Shown piece by piece: positions 44,397 to 52,718 of a DNA stretch of 64,000 nt (within the stretch, counting starts at the first letter, position 1; each line of letters opens with the position of its first letter). The translations under genes were made by a program, and so were the position numbers. The notes under the pieces are model-generated. The model was not told the origin of the DNA, did not search any database, and saw only the letters and a program-made list of their open reading frames with translations. The DNA is from Cerasibacillus terrae (lineage in GTDB: Bacteria > Bacillota > Bacilli > Bacillales > Amphibacillaceae). Location: assembly GCF_008039555.1 (NCBI RefSeq), contig NZ_VDUW01000002.1, positions 62,001-126,000 on the forward strand, read 5' to 3'.

Positions 44397-46127
44397 TTGA
44401 AAAAGAAATTTTCGTTTTTATTTGTATTGATTTTAGCTGTTGTTTTTGTTATGGCTGCATGCTCAGGGGATACTTCTGGAGAGGATAAAGAAGAAAAGGA
44501 TACCACAGAAGAAAAAAGTAATGATGAAAAAGGATCTGATGCGTCTAGTGAGGAAGGTCAGTTGACATATGCAGTAGACACAGCTCCAGAAGGACTATTT
44601 GTACCAGGATTTGCGGGCAGTATCATTGATTCAAGAATAAATGATCTTATTCATGATTCGTTGATTTCCGCGAATGAAAATATGGAGTATACTCCTCATG
44701 TTGCTGAGTGGGAAACAGAAGACAATAAAGTGTTTACTTTCAAATTGAAAGAAGGAGTTAAATGGCATAATGGAGAAGAATTGACAATGGAAGATTGGCA
44801 ATTTGCCATTGAGGTATTAGCTCATCCTGATTATGATGGACCTCGCTTTGATTATGTAAAGGAAATCGAAGGTGCGGAGGAATTCCGTAAAGGTGATGCA
44901 GATACGGTTAAAGGATTTGAAGTGAAGGATGACTATACTGCAGTTATCACATTTAATGAAGCAAAAGTAAATAATTTAGAGAACCTGTGGACAAATCCAA
45001 TGCCAAAAGCTGAATTAGAAGATATACCTGTAGCAGATTTATCTTCAGCACCAGAAGTGAGAGAAAATTCAGTAGGTTTTGGTCCCTTTAAAGTAAAAGA
45101 AGTGGTCGAAGGGGAATATGTGAGTCTAGAACGTTTCGATGATTACTGGCAAGGAGAACCTAAGTTATCGGAAGTTCTTATTAAAGTAATTGACCCATCA
45201 TTGACGATCGGTGCATTACAAAATGGTGAAATTGATTTTATGGAAATTCGCCCAGATGATGTAGAAGAATTGGAAACATTAGATCATGTCAGAATTGAGG
45301 AACAAGAAGGTTTAGGATATTCTTATATTGGATTCCGTTTCGGTCATTATGATAAAGAAAACAGGACTGCTGTAGCAGATTATGATAAATTCAAGAGCAA
45401 AGAACTAAGGCAAGCCATGTTTTATGCATTAGATCGTGAATCACTTGTAGACTCTTACTTAAATGGAAAAGCAACAATTGTGAATACACCAATCCCATCC
45501 GTTCATTGGATTGTTGCGGATGAATCTGAATTAACACAGTATGATTACGATCCAGAAAAGGCAAAAGAACTGCTTGATAAAGCTGGATATAAAGATGTTG
45601 ATGGAGATGGCTTTGTTGAAGACCCAGATGGTGAAAAATTTGTTGTGAAATTCGGACATTATGCTGGACCTGCAGCATTTGAAGGTCGTACGCAAGCAAT
45701 TATGCAAAACTGGGAAGATGTTGGGATTAAAACAGAACTTGCAACAGGTCAATTAGTAGAATTTAATACGTATAATGAAATGAAAGATAATGATGATGAA
45801 AATTTAGAGGTATTCTTCGGAGCATGGAGTGTAGGTTCTGACCCTGACCCATCTGGCTTATGGCATAGTACATCTGAATGGAACTATGGCCGTTGGGTAA
45901 ATGAAGAATCTGATAAATTACTAGAAGAAGGACTAAGCGAAAAGTCTTTTGAACAAGATTACCGTAAACAAGTTTATATTGATTGGCAAAAGCTTTATAA
46001 TGAGGAACTTCCTGGATTACCACTTTGGGAGAACCTTGATTTGTATGGTATTAACAACCACATACAAGGTGTAACAATTGATGCTACTGGACCACGTGAA
46101 TTCCACGAGTGGTATATAGAAAAATAA
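44397..46127 (+). CDS. oppA: Peptide ABC transporter substrate-binding lipoprotein (OppA/DppA type)
   Basis: The 576-residue SBP_bac_5 protein starts at a TTG behind AAAAAGGGGGA. A lipoprotein signal ends at the lipobox M-A-A-C (Cys at about residue 22). A very acidic linker of about 30 residues follows, then the binding domain with W-E-T-E-D-N-K-V-F-T-F-K-L-K-E-G-V-K-W-H-N-G near residue 105. It captures peptides outside the membrane. The high Asp/Glu content fits a salt-tolerant host, though that is only suggestive. Confidence 0.93.
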   Translation: MKKKFSFLFVLILAVVFVMAACSGDTSGEDKEEKDTTEEKSNDEKGSDASSEEGQLTYAVDTAPEGLFVPGFAGSIIDSRINDLIHDSLISANENMEYTPHVAEWETEDNKVFTFKLKEGVKWHNGEELTMEDWQFAIEVLAHPDYDGPRFDYVKEIEGAEEFRKGDADTVKGFEVKDDYTAVITFNEAKVNNLENLWTNPMPKAELEDIPVADLSSAPEVRENSVGFGPFKVKEVVEGEYVSLERFDDYWQGEPKLSEVLIKVIDPSLTIGALQNGEIDFMEIRPDDVEELETLDHVRIEEQEGLGYSYIGFRFGHYDKENRTAVADYDKFKSKELRQAMFYALDRESLVDSYLNGKATIVNTPIPSVHWIVADESELTQYDYDPEKAKELLDKAGYKDVDGDGFVEDPDGEKFVVKFGHYAGPAAFEGRTQAIMQNWEDVGIKTELATGQLVEFNTYNEMKDNDDENLEVFFGAWSVGSDPDPSGLWHSTSEWNYGRWVNEESDKLLEEGLSEKSFEQDYRKQVYIDWQKLYNEELPGLPLWENLDLYGINNHIQGVTIDATGPREFHEWYIEK

Positions 46128-46184
46128 AGATAATCAGCTGAAAGCATGCATCAAAATTTAATTGCCAGATGAGGAGAAATGCTC

Positions 46185-47147
46185 ATGATTAGTTACACAC
46201 TTCGCAGACTACTTGGAATGATACCATTGTTAATCCTTATCTCTATTGTTGTTTTTTCCCTGGCAAAACTAATGCCAGGGGACCCCTTTTCGGGGGAGAT
46301 AGATCCAAACAATACTAGTGTGGAGTATATTGAGGAGATGAGGGAGAACCTTGGTTATAATGATCCAATACCAGTACAATATCAAAGATGGGTTACAAAT
46401 CTCGCTCAGGGAGATTTGGGAAAATCTACAACATATAAGAAGCCTGTCATGGATGTAATTTTGGAGCGATTGCCCAATACTATATTTTTAGCAATCACGT
46501 CATTAATCATTACATATATTCTGGCTTTTACACTTGGAATGTATTCTGGTAGAAAACCATATACGTTAGGAGACAATGTGATTGCTACATTCAACTATGG
46601 AGGTATTGCGATACCGCAGTATATTATTGCAATTGTTGCAATTTACTTTTTTTCTTTTAAATTGGGTTGGTTTCCATCCAATGGCTCCATAACTCCTGGT
46701 CTTGAACAGGGAACATGGGAATTTTGGATGGATAGGATTCATCATGTTGTTTTACCAGCCATGACACTAGGATTGTTTTCTACTGCATCGTATACACAAT
46801 TTTTACGAAATGATATTGTCCAAAATAGCCAGATGGATTATGTTCGAAGCGCAAGAGCTAGAGGAACTAGTGAATCAGCAATATACAATAAACATATTCT
46901 TAGAAATTCAATTATTCCTCTTGTAACATTCTTTGGATTTGACTTAGCAACCCTAATTGGGGGAGCAATTATTACCGAAACAATTTTCACTTATCCAGGT
47001 ATTGGTATGTTATTTATTAATGCAATTGATACAAGGGACTATGCAGTAGTTATGTCGCTTACCTTATTATTTTCGTTTCTTACTTTATTCGGGAATCTAA
47101 TCGCGGATCTATTGTATGGTGTAGTGGATCCTAGGATCCGTTATTAA
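46185..47147 (+). CDS. oppB: Peptide ABC transporter permease (OppB/DppB)
   Basis: I placed the start at 46185, eight bases after GAGGAG; the ATG at 46179 is too close to that site. The 320-residue permease opens with the family's Y-x-L-R-R-L-L-G-M-I-P and has six helices. The EAA-like loop is present around A-R-A-R-G-T-S-E near residue 225. It ends in the family-typical D-L-L-Y-G-V-V-D-P-R-I-R-Y. It forms the membrane channel with OppC. Confidence 0.94.
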   Translation: MISYTLRRLLGMIPLLILISIVVFSLAKLMPGDPFSGEIDPNNTSVEYIEEMRENLGYNDPIPVQYQRWVTNLAQGDLGKSTTYKKPVMDVILERLPNTIFLAITSLIITYILAFTLGMYSGRKPYTLGDNVIATFNYGGIAIPQYIIAIVAIYFFSFKLGWFPSNGSITPGLEQGTWEFWMDRIHHVVLPAMTLGLFSTASYTQFLRNDIVQNSQMDYVRSARARGTSESAIYNKHILRNSIIPLVTFFGFDLATLIGGAIITETIFTYPGIGMLFINAIDTRDYAVVMSLTLLFSFLTLFGNLIADLLYGVVDPRIRY

Positions 47148-47158
47148 GGAGGGTTTAA

Positions 47159-48064
47159 ATGGAACCTACAGTACAGACTAATATAAAAAAACAACAAAAA
47201 TTTGATTCCACTTGGACAATAGCTCGTAAAAAGTTTATGAAACGAAAATTAGCCATGATTAGCTTAGGGTTTTTATTATTCATTATCTTTGTATCATTTA
47301 TTGCACCTTATGTTACATCAGACGATGTCACTCGAATTGATATGCAGAATATAAACCAAGAACCGTCCAGTGAACATTGGCTTGGAACAGATAGAAATGG
47401 TAGAGATGTATTTACAAGAACACTTTATGGGGGACGAGTGTCATTAACTATCGGATTAACCTCTATGTTCTTTGTTACCTTAATTGGTTCTACCGTAGGA
47501 TCAATTGCGGGTTACTATGGTGGATGGGTAGATAATTTGCTTATGCGTTTTACTGATTTTATTTTAACATTACCTTTTATGGTATTTGTAATTGTGTTAA
47601 ATGCTATTCTTATTGGTATGGGGAAAGTGACAGGGATGTGGAGTTTGATCATTGTATTTAGCTTATTAGGATGGGGTGGTGTAGCACGTATTGTTCGTGG
47701 AAAGATACTTTCGGAAAAGGAAAATGAATATGTATTAGCTGCTAGGTCAATTGGATGTAGACCATCCCAGACAATTATTAAACACTTACTCCCTAATGTT
47801 ATGACAACAATTATCGTACAAGCTACTCTACTTTTAGCTGCATATATTGTTGCAGAAGCAGGACTTAGCTTTATTGGGATTGGTGTTCCAGTTGAAATCC
47901 CAAGCTGGGGTAATATGTTAATGGAAGCAAGACAAACAGATGTTTTGCAAAATAAGCCATGGATTTGGGTACCACCAGCAGTGTGTATCACACTAACAAT
48001 TCTTTCCATTAATTTTGTAGGTGAAGGCTTGAAAGATGCTTTTGATCCTAAGACTACAAAATAA
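47159..48064 (+). CDS. oppC: Peptide ABC transporter permease (OppC/DppC)
   Basis: The 301-residue permease has an N-terminal cytoplasmic segment, the H-W-L-G-T-D-R-N-G-R-D motif near residue 75, six helices and the EAA loop A-A-R-S-I-G-C-R. The C terminus is G-L-K-D-A-F-D-P-K, usual for OppC. The AAGGAGG site is 6 bases upstream. The last 19 codons and the downstream flank recur in degraded form at 54984-55411. Confidence 0.94.
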   Translation: MEPTVQTNIKKQQKFDSTWTIARKKFMKRKLAMISLGFLLFIIFVSFIAPYVTSDDVTRIDMQNINQEPSSEHWLGTDRNGRDVFTRTLYGGRVSLTIGLTSMFFVTLIGSTVGSIAGYYGGWVDNLLMRFTDFILTLPFMVFVIVLNAILIGMGKVTGMWSLIIVFSLLGWGGVARIVRGKILSEKENEYVLAARSIGCRPSQTIIKHLLPNVMTTIIVQATLLLAAYIVAEAGLSFIGIGVPVEIPSWGNMLMEARQTDVLQNKPWIWVPPAVCITLTILSINFVGEGLKDAFDPKTTK

Positions 48065-48282
48065 TTATATGAAGAAATAAAGCTGACATATTACCTAATT
48101 AATTAGGCGGTTTTTGATATGAATCAAGGGCCGTCTTTTTGGATGCATTTTTTACAAACCAATATAAATAATGATTATTGTTTTTTTACACTCCAAAAAA
48201 ATACCTATTAATCATGTAATAAAAACTACGAATATGGTAATCCTTGTAATAGATTTTCAACAGTCTTGTAAAGGCATGGGGA
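48006..48282 (+). repeat. Direct repeat, copy A (oppC 3' end and flank)
   Basis: This segment matches 54984-55411 in two blocks: 48006-48166 with 54985-55145, at a constant offset of 6,979 bases, and 48203-48282 with 55332-55411. The blocks include the end of oppC, its terminator and a distinctive non-coding stretch that contains TAATCATGTAATAAAAACTA. Copy A has 36 bases between the blocks where copy B has about 186. Confidence 0.9.
48106..48140 (+). terminator. Terminator of the first opp operon (degraded copy of 55085-55119)
   Basis: GGCGG...CCGTC with inner TTTTGAT/ATCAAGG pairing, partly through G-T pairs, is followed by TTTTT. The duplicate downstream has a perfect GGCGGTT/AACCGCC stem. 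Confidence 0.7.
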
Positions 48283-48480
48283 TAAACATGCTCAATTATT
48301 GGAAGAATAGTGAATATAGGATAATCACACTATAGAACACCATATAATGTCAGGGGTGTTAAAGAAACCAGAATAATTATATTTAGGGATAATAGATAAT
48401 GTTAAGGGGGTAAGCGTGCATGAGAATACTAATCAATACCAGAAACAATAAATAAAAGGTTAAAATGGACTAGGATTTAC
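48283..48480. other. Degenerate region resembling the 51-bp repeat family
   Basis: The stretch between the two convergent opp operons has no gene. Segments such as TTATTGGAAGAATAGTGAAT (near 48296-48315) align with ATTGGAGAAATCGTGAATG in the array at 56480. TACTAATCAATACCAGAAAC (near 48427) aligns with a decayed unit at 58348. This suggests a very old relic of the same repeats. Similarity is low and judged by eye. Confidence 0.35.
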
Positions 48481-48515
48481 GTTTATATCGATAAAAATAG
48501 GTGTAATGGAGAACA

Positions 48516-48560
48516 ATTAAAAAGATGGTTCCAAACATCAAAACGATGATTGGAACCACT
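48516..48560 (-). terminator. Terminator of the second opp operon
   Basis: On the minus strand TGGTTCCAA pairs with TTGGAACCA, with an inner CATC/GATG stem, followed by TCTTTTTAATT. It lies about 70 bases past the oppF stop. Confidence 0.8.
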
Positions 48561-48629
48561 TTAAACCTTTGAGGGAGTTAGTTATGTTCTATCCTCTCCT
48601 CTTTGTATGCACGTTTATCCGGTTTTAGA

Positions 48630-49574
48630 CTATTTAGGATTATAGTTTGATTGGTATTGCTTATATTCCTTTTCTGAACAATTAACATAGTGATTGGGTG
48701 CAACCTCACGCATATAGACCTCTTCTCCTTCTTCATAACCATGTGAAGTAGGATCATATGATATTCTTCTGCGTGTTCTTTCATAACTAGGGTCTGGTAA
48801 CGGGATTGCAGACAGTAATGACTGCGTATATGGATGCATTGGATTGAGGTATAAATCGTCTGAAGTTGCCACTTCGACTAACTTACCTTGATACATAACA
48901 CCAATACGATCACTAATATATTTTACCATTGACAAATCATGTGCAATAAATAAATATGTTAAATCTTTTTCACGTTGTAGTTTTTTTAGTAAATTAACTA
49001 CTTGTGCTTGAATCGAGACATCTAAAGCCGAAATTGGCTCATCTGCTATTATAAATTCTGGATTTACCGCTAGTGCTCGTGCAATTCCTATTCGTTGTCT
49101 TTGGCCACCAGAGAATTCATGTGGATAGCGGTTCGCATGGTCACGATTAAGACCAACTGTTTCTAACAATTCTTGTACTTTATCTTTACGTTCCTTTTTC
49201 GATTTAACAAGTTCATGGATATCAATTCCTTCTGCAATGATATCATTCACTTTCATACGAGGGTTTAGTGAAGCATAAGGATCCTGGTAAATCATTTGCA
49301 TTTTTTGGTGAAGATCCTTTAACTCAGATTTTGTCTTTTTTTCATGAACATCTTGTCCGCGATATAAAACAGAACCTCCTGTTGCATTATATAAACGTAT
49401 AATGGTTCTACCTGTTGTAGATTTCCCACATCCTGATTCACCGACTAATCCAAATGTCTCTCCCTTATAAATGTCAAAACTAATATCATTAACAGCTTTC
49501 ACTTCATTTGATTTTCCAATATTAAAATATTGTTTTAAATTCTTTACTTCTAATAATTTTTCTTTCTCAGCCAA
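48630..49574 (-). CDS. oppF: Oligopeptide ABC transporter ATP-binding protein (OppF), second operon
   Basis: The 314-residue ATPase has Walker [10 protein letters not shown] near residue 46, signature F-S-G-G-Q-R-Q-R and Walker B F-I-I-A-D-E-P-I-S-A-L-D. Its tail differs from the first OppF: it lacks the Cys-rich C-terminal motif apart from one Cys and ends in a Tyr/Glu-rich segment (Y-E-E-G-E-E-V-Y). This tail resembles AppF/OppF of oligopeptide systems more than DppF. It is the last gene of an A-B-C-D-F operon. Confidence 0.92.
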   Translation of the reverse strand: MAEKEKLLEVKNLKQYFNIGKSNEVKAVNDISFDIYKGETFGLVGESGCGKSTTGRTIIRLYNATGGSVLYRGQDVHEKKTKSELKDLHQKMQMIYQDPYASLNPRMKVNDIIAEGIDIHELVKSKKERKDKVQELLETVGLNRDHANRYPHEFSGGQRQRIGIARALAVNPEFIIADEPISALDVSIQAQVVNLLKKLQREKDLTYLFIAHDLSMVKYISDRIGVMYQGKLVEVATSDDLYLNPMHPYTQSLLSAIPLPDPSYERTRRRISYDPTSHGYEEGEEVYMREVAPNHYVNCSEKEYKQYQSNYNPK

Positions 49575-49575
49575 T

Positions 49576-50616
49576 TCAATATGCCCCCTTTGAAAACTTC
49601 TGCATTCTATCTTGAATGTTTTGAGGTGGTTCTACTTTGGGAGCATTTGGATGTAACAACCATGTAGCAGCATAATGTGTATCTGATACTTTAAACATGG
49701 GTGGTTCTTTTTCTAAATCAATTTGCATTGCATAACGATTTCTCGGTGCAAAGGCGTCTCCTTTAGGTGGTTTTAATAAATCTGGAGGCGACCCAGGAAT
49801 AACATATAGTTCATCATCCATTCCATCTAAACTAGGCATGGAGCTAATTAATCCCCATGTATAAGGATGTTGTGGATTATAAAAAATCTCATCAACTGTT
49901 CCAACTTCAACAATTTTTCCACCATACATGACTGCAACACGATCTGCAACATTTGCTACAACACCTAAATCATGCGTAATAAAAATAATCGATGTTTCAA
50001 TTTGTTGTTGTAAATCCTTCATTAATTCTAATATTTGTCCCTGAATTGTCACGTCTAAAGCAGTTGTAGGCTCATCAGCAATTAAAATTTTTGGTGCACA
50101 TGCCAGTGCTATAGCTATCACTACACGTTGTCTCATCCCACCGGAAAACTGGTGGGGATATTGCTTGATTCTAATCTTTGGTTTAGGAATTCCGACTAAA
50201 TCTAATAATTTAAGTGTTTGTTTTCTTGCTTCAGATTTTTTAAAATTCCCATGTTTAATCAATGGTTCCATAATTTGTTTACCAATTGTCATGGTAGGAT
50301 TTAATGATGTCATCGGATCTTGAAAAATCATTGATATATCTTTACCCCGAATTTTTTGCATTTGTTTCTCAGTTGCTTGCACGATATCTTTATCTTGAAA
50401 AATAATTTTACCTGACTTTATTTCTGAATTATGCTTAGGTAGAAGCTTCATAATAGATTTTGTAGTTACAGACTTACCTGAACCAGACTCACCCACAATT
50501 GCAAGTGTTTCCCCTTCATATAAATCAAAATCCACACCACGGATTGCTTGAACTTCCCCAGCAAATGTATGAAAAGATATATGAAGATCGTTTACTTCAA
50601 GTATTTTTTTTCCCAT
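49576..50616 (-). CDS. oppD: Oligopeptide ABC transporter ATP-binding protein (OppD), second operon
   Basis: The 346-residue ATPase has Walker A G-E-S-G-S-G-K-S-V, signature F-S-G-G-M-R-Q-R and Walker [13 protein letters not shown]. Its C-terminal part (P-G-S-P-P-D-L-L-K-P-P-K-G-D-A-F-A-P-R-N) matches OppD proteins of Bacillus oligopeptide systems, without the Cys cluster seen in the first operon. It is separated by one base from oppF. Confidence 0.93.
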   Translation of the reverse strand: MGKKILEVNDLHISFHTFAGEVQAIRGVDFDLYEGETLAIVGESGSGKSVTTKSIMKLLPKHNSEIKSGKIIFQDKDIVQATEKQMQKIRGKDISMIFQDPMTSLNPTMTIGKQIMEPLIKHGNFKKSEARKQTLKLLDLVGIPKPKIRIKQYPHQFSGGMRQRVVIAIALACAPKILIADEPTTALDVTIQGQILELMKDLQQQIETSIIFITHDLGVVANVADRVAVMYGGKIVEVGTVDEIFYNPQHPYTWGLISSMPSLDGMDDELYVIPGSPPDLLKPPKGDAFAPRNRYAMQIDLEKEPPMFKVSDTHYAATWLLHPNAPKVEPPQNIQDRMQKFSKGAY

Positions 50617-50634
50617 TTGTTTTCACCTCATCTG

Positions 50635-51654
50635 TTAATCACGCATTTTAGGGTCAAATGCATCTCTGATTCCATCACCAATCAAGTTAAAGGATATTAG
50701 TATGATACAGATCACAATACACGGTATGATCATCAAATGGGGCAAGAACTGAAAGGTCTGATAACCATCTTCGATAAGTGTACCTAAGGAAGCCTCAGGA
50801 GCTTGTAGACCTATCCCGATAAAACTAAGAAATGCTTCGAAAAATATAGCACTAGGTATCGTAAACATAGTATTAATAATGATTACTCCAGATAAGTTAG
50901 GGAGTAGGTGTTTAATTAATAATCGTATGTTTCTAGCACCTAATGTTTTAGAGGCCAGTATATATTCTTGGTCTTTCAGTTTCAAAACTTGTCCCCGTAC
51001 AACCCTTGCCATACCAATCCAACCGGTTATAACCATTGCAATTGTTATCGACATGATTCCAGGTTTTAATATTAATAACATTAAAATAACGACAATTAAA
51101 TTCGGAATACCAGAAATAATTTCTAGTATACGTTGCATCACATTATCCACTCGGCCACCTTTAAATCCGGAAACCAATCCATAAGCAACACCAATAATCA
51201 TATCAATAAGTGCAGCTAATAAAGCGATGTATAGGGATACTCTTGTTCCAAGCCATACACGTGAGAACAAATCACGTCCAAGGCTGTCCGTGCCAAACCA
51301 ATAATATTCTTGTACATTTTTATTTTTGTATATATCGCTTTTCTCACCATTAATGTCTTGTGTACCGTCAAATATTCCTAAGTTTTCAATTACTGGTATT
51401 TTAGGTGGAAGATTTGCTTTTGTCACATCTTGAGCATATGGATCATATTGTGAAAGATAGGGCCCAATAATTGCCATTATAAAGATAAATAATAAAATAA
51501 CAGCACTAATAATGGCACCTTTGTTTTTACGTACTCGAAGCCAAGCATCTTTTGCAAACGAAAGCTGTGGCTTTGCAATTACTTCATTATTCATATGATC
51601 AGTTGAAACAGGTTCAAAAAGTTCCTTGGGAAGATTTTCTGTTGAATTACTCAT
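50635..51654 (-). CDS. oppC: Oligopeptide ABC transporter permease (OppC), second operon
   Basis: I chose the ATG at 51654, which has GAGGGG 7 bases upstream and overlaps the oppB stop by 8 bases. The 339-residue permease has an extended cytoplasmic N terminus. It shows the Y-W-F-G-T-D-S-L-G-R-D motif near residue 120, an EAA loop A-S-K-T-L-G-A-R and the C-terminal G-I-R-D-A-F-D-P-K. An insert of about 40 residues before the F-G-T-D motif is typical of OppC rather than DppC. Confidence 0.93.
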   Translation of the reverse strand: MSNSTENLPKELFEPVSTDHMNNEVIAKPQLSFAKDAWLRVRKNKGAIISAVILLFIFIMAIIGPYLSQYDPYAQDVTKANLPPKIPVIENLGIFDGTQDINGEKSDIYKNKNVQEYYWFGTDSLGRDLFSRVWLGTRVSLYIALLAALIDMIIGVAYGLVSGFKGGRVDNVMQRILEIISGIPNLIVVILMLLILKPGIMSITIAMVITGWIGMARVVRGQVLKLKDQEYILASKTLGARNIRLLIKHLLPNLSGVIIINTMFTIPSAIFFEAFLSFIGIGLQAPEASLGTLIEDGYQTFQFLPHLMIIPCIVICIILISFNLIGDGIRDAFDPKMRD

Positions 51655-52582
51655 GTTTATCCCCTCCCGCCAATCGAATTCTAGGGTCAATGATACCGTA
51701 TAGTATATCTACGATTAAAATGATTACCACTAATAGGAAAGCAAAGAAAATTGTTGTTCCCATTATAATTGGAAAGTCATTCGTTTGAATTGATTTTACA
51801 AATTGCTCACCAATTCCAGGAATGGAAAAAATTTGCTCTATTACCATTGAACCGGTCATTAAACTAACAGCCATTGGTCCCAATACGGTTATAAGCGGAA
51901 TTAACGCATTTCGTATCGCATGTTTGATAGCTACTTCCGTACGAGAATTCCCTTTTGCTTTTGCAAGTGTAATATAGTCTGAACTAAATACTTCAATTAA
52001 TTCAGTTCTCATAAACCTGGCTGCAGTTGCAATTGGGAAAATGGCTAATGCTATTGTTGGCATAATTGAATAGCTGAACCCGTTCCAGGAAGCTACAGGG
52101 AGCCATTCTAATTTTACACCAATATAGTATTGTAATAGAGCTGCAAAAACAAAAGATGGTATAGATTTTCCGAGCACAGCTAAAAATGTACTTCCATAGT
52201 CAATCCATGTATTTTGGAATAGAGCTGCGAGTACACCAAGCATAATCCCAATAATTGTACCTATAAACATCGCTTGAAACCCTAAGGTGAGTGAAGGTCC
52301 GATTCGTTTTAATAATAATGATGAAACAGGTTGGTTATCGTATTGAAAAGAAACACCTAAATCACCTTTTGCGATATTTATCATATAATTTGCATATTGA
52401 ACAGGCAATGGGTCATCTAACCCATATTTTTCATCTAAAATAATTCTCTGTTCTTCCGTTAATTTTTCTTCATTTTGAAAAGGGGTTCCTGGCAAAAATT
52501 TCATTAAAAAAAAGGTCAATGAAGCAATGATAAACAACGTGATTATCATATAAATAATTCGTTGCGTTAAATATTTCGCCAT
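51647..52582 (-). CDS. oppB: Oligopeptide ABC transporter permease (OppB), second operon
   Basis: The 311-residue permease has the N-terminal helix after K-Y-L-T-Q-R-I-I-Y and the L-P-G-T-P-F motif. It has the EAA loop A-K-A-K-G-N-S-R and the C-terminal V-D-I-L-Y-G-I-I-D-P-R-I-R. It follows oppA after 136 bases, within which an imperfect hairpin (AGAGTATATATACTCT near 52650) may tune expression downstream of the binding protein. Confidence 0.93.
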   Translation of the reverse strand: MAKYLTQRIIYMIITLFIIASLTFFLMKFLPGTPFQNEEKLTEEQRIILDEKYGLDDPLPVQYANYMINIAKGDLGVSFQYDNQPVSSLLLKRIGPSLTLGFQAMFIGTIIGIMLGVLAALFQNTWIDYGSTFLAVLGKSIPSFVFAALLQYYIGVKLEWLPVASWNGFSYSIMPTIALAIFPIATAARFMRTELIEVFSSDYITLAKAKGNSRTEVAIKHAIRNALIPLITVLGPMAVSLMTGSMVIEQIFSIPGIGEQFVKSIQTNDFPIIMGTTIFFAFLLVVIILIVDILYGIIDPRIRLAGGDKHE

Positions 52583-52718
52583 CTTGCTTCCTCCTTGTTG
52601 ACTAATTTATATAAATATTCAAAAAAGATATATGTAAAAAGCTAGAAAGAGAGTATATATACTCTCTTTCTATTAATTTAATTAAATTTTTTAACTTATT
52701 CTTTTTTTGTACGTTAAT

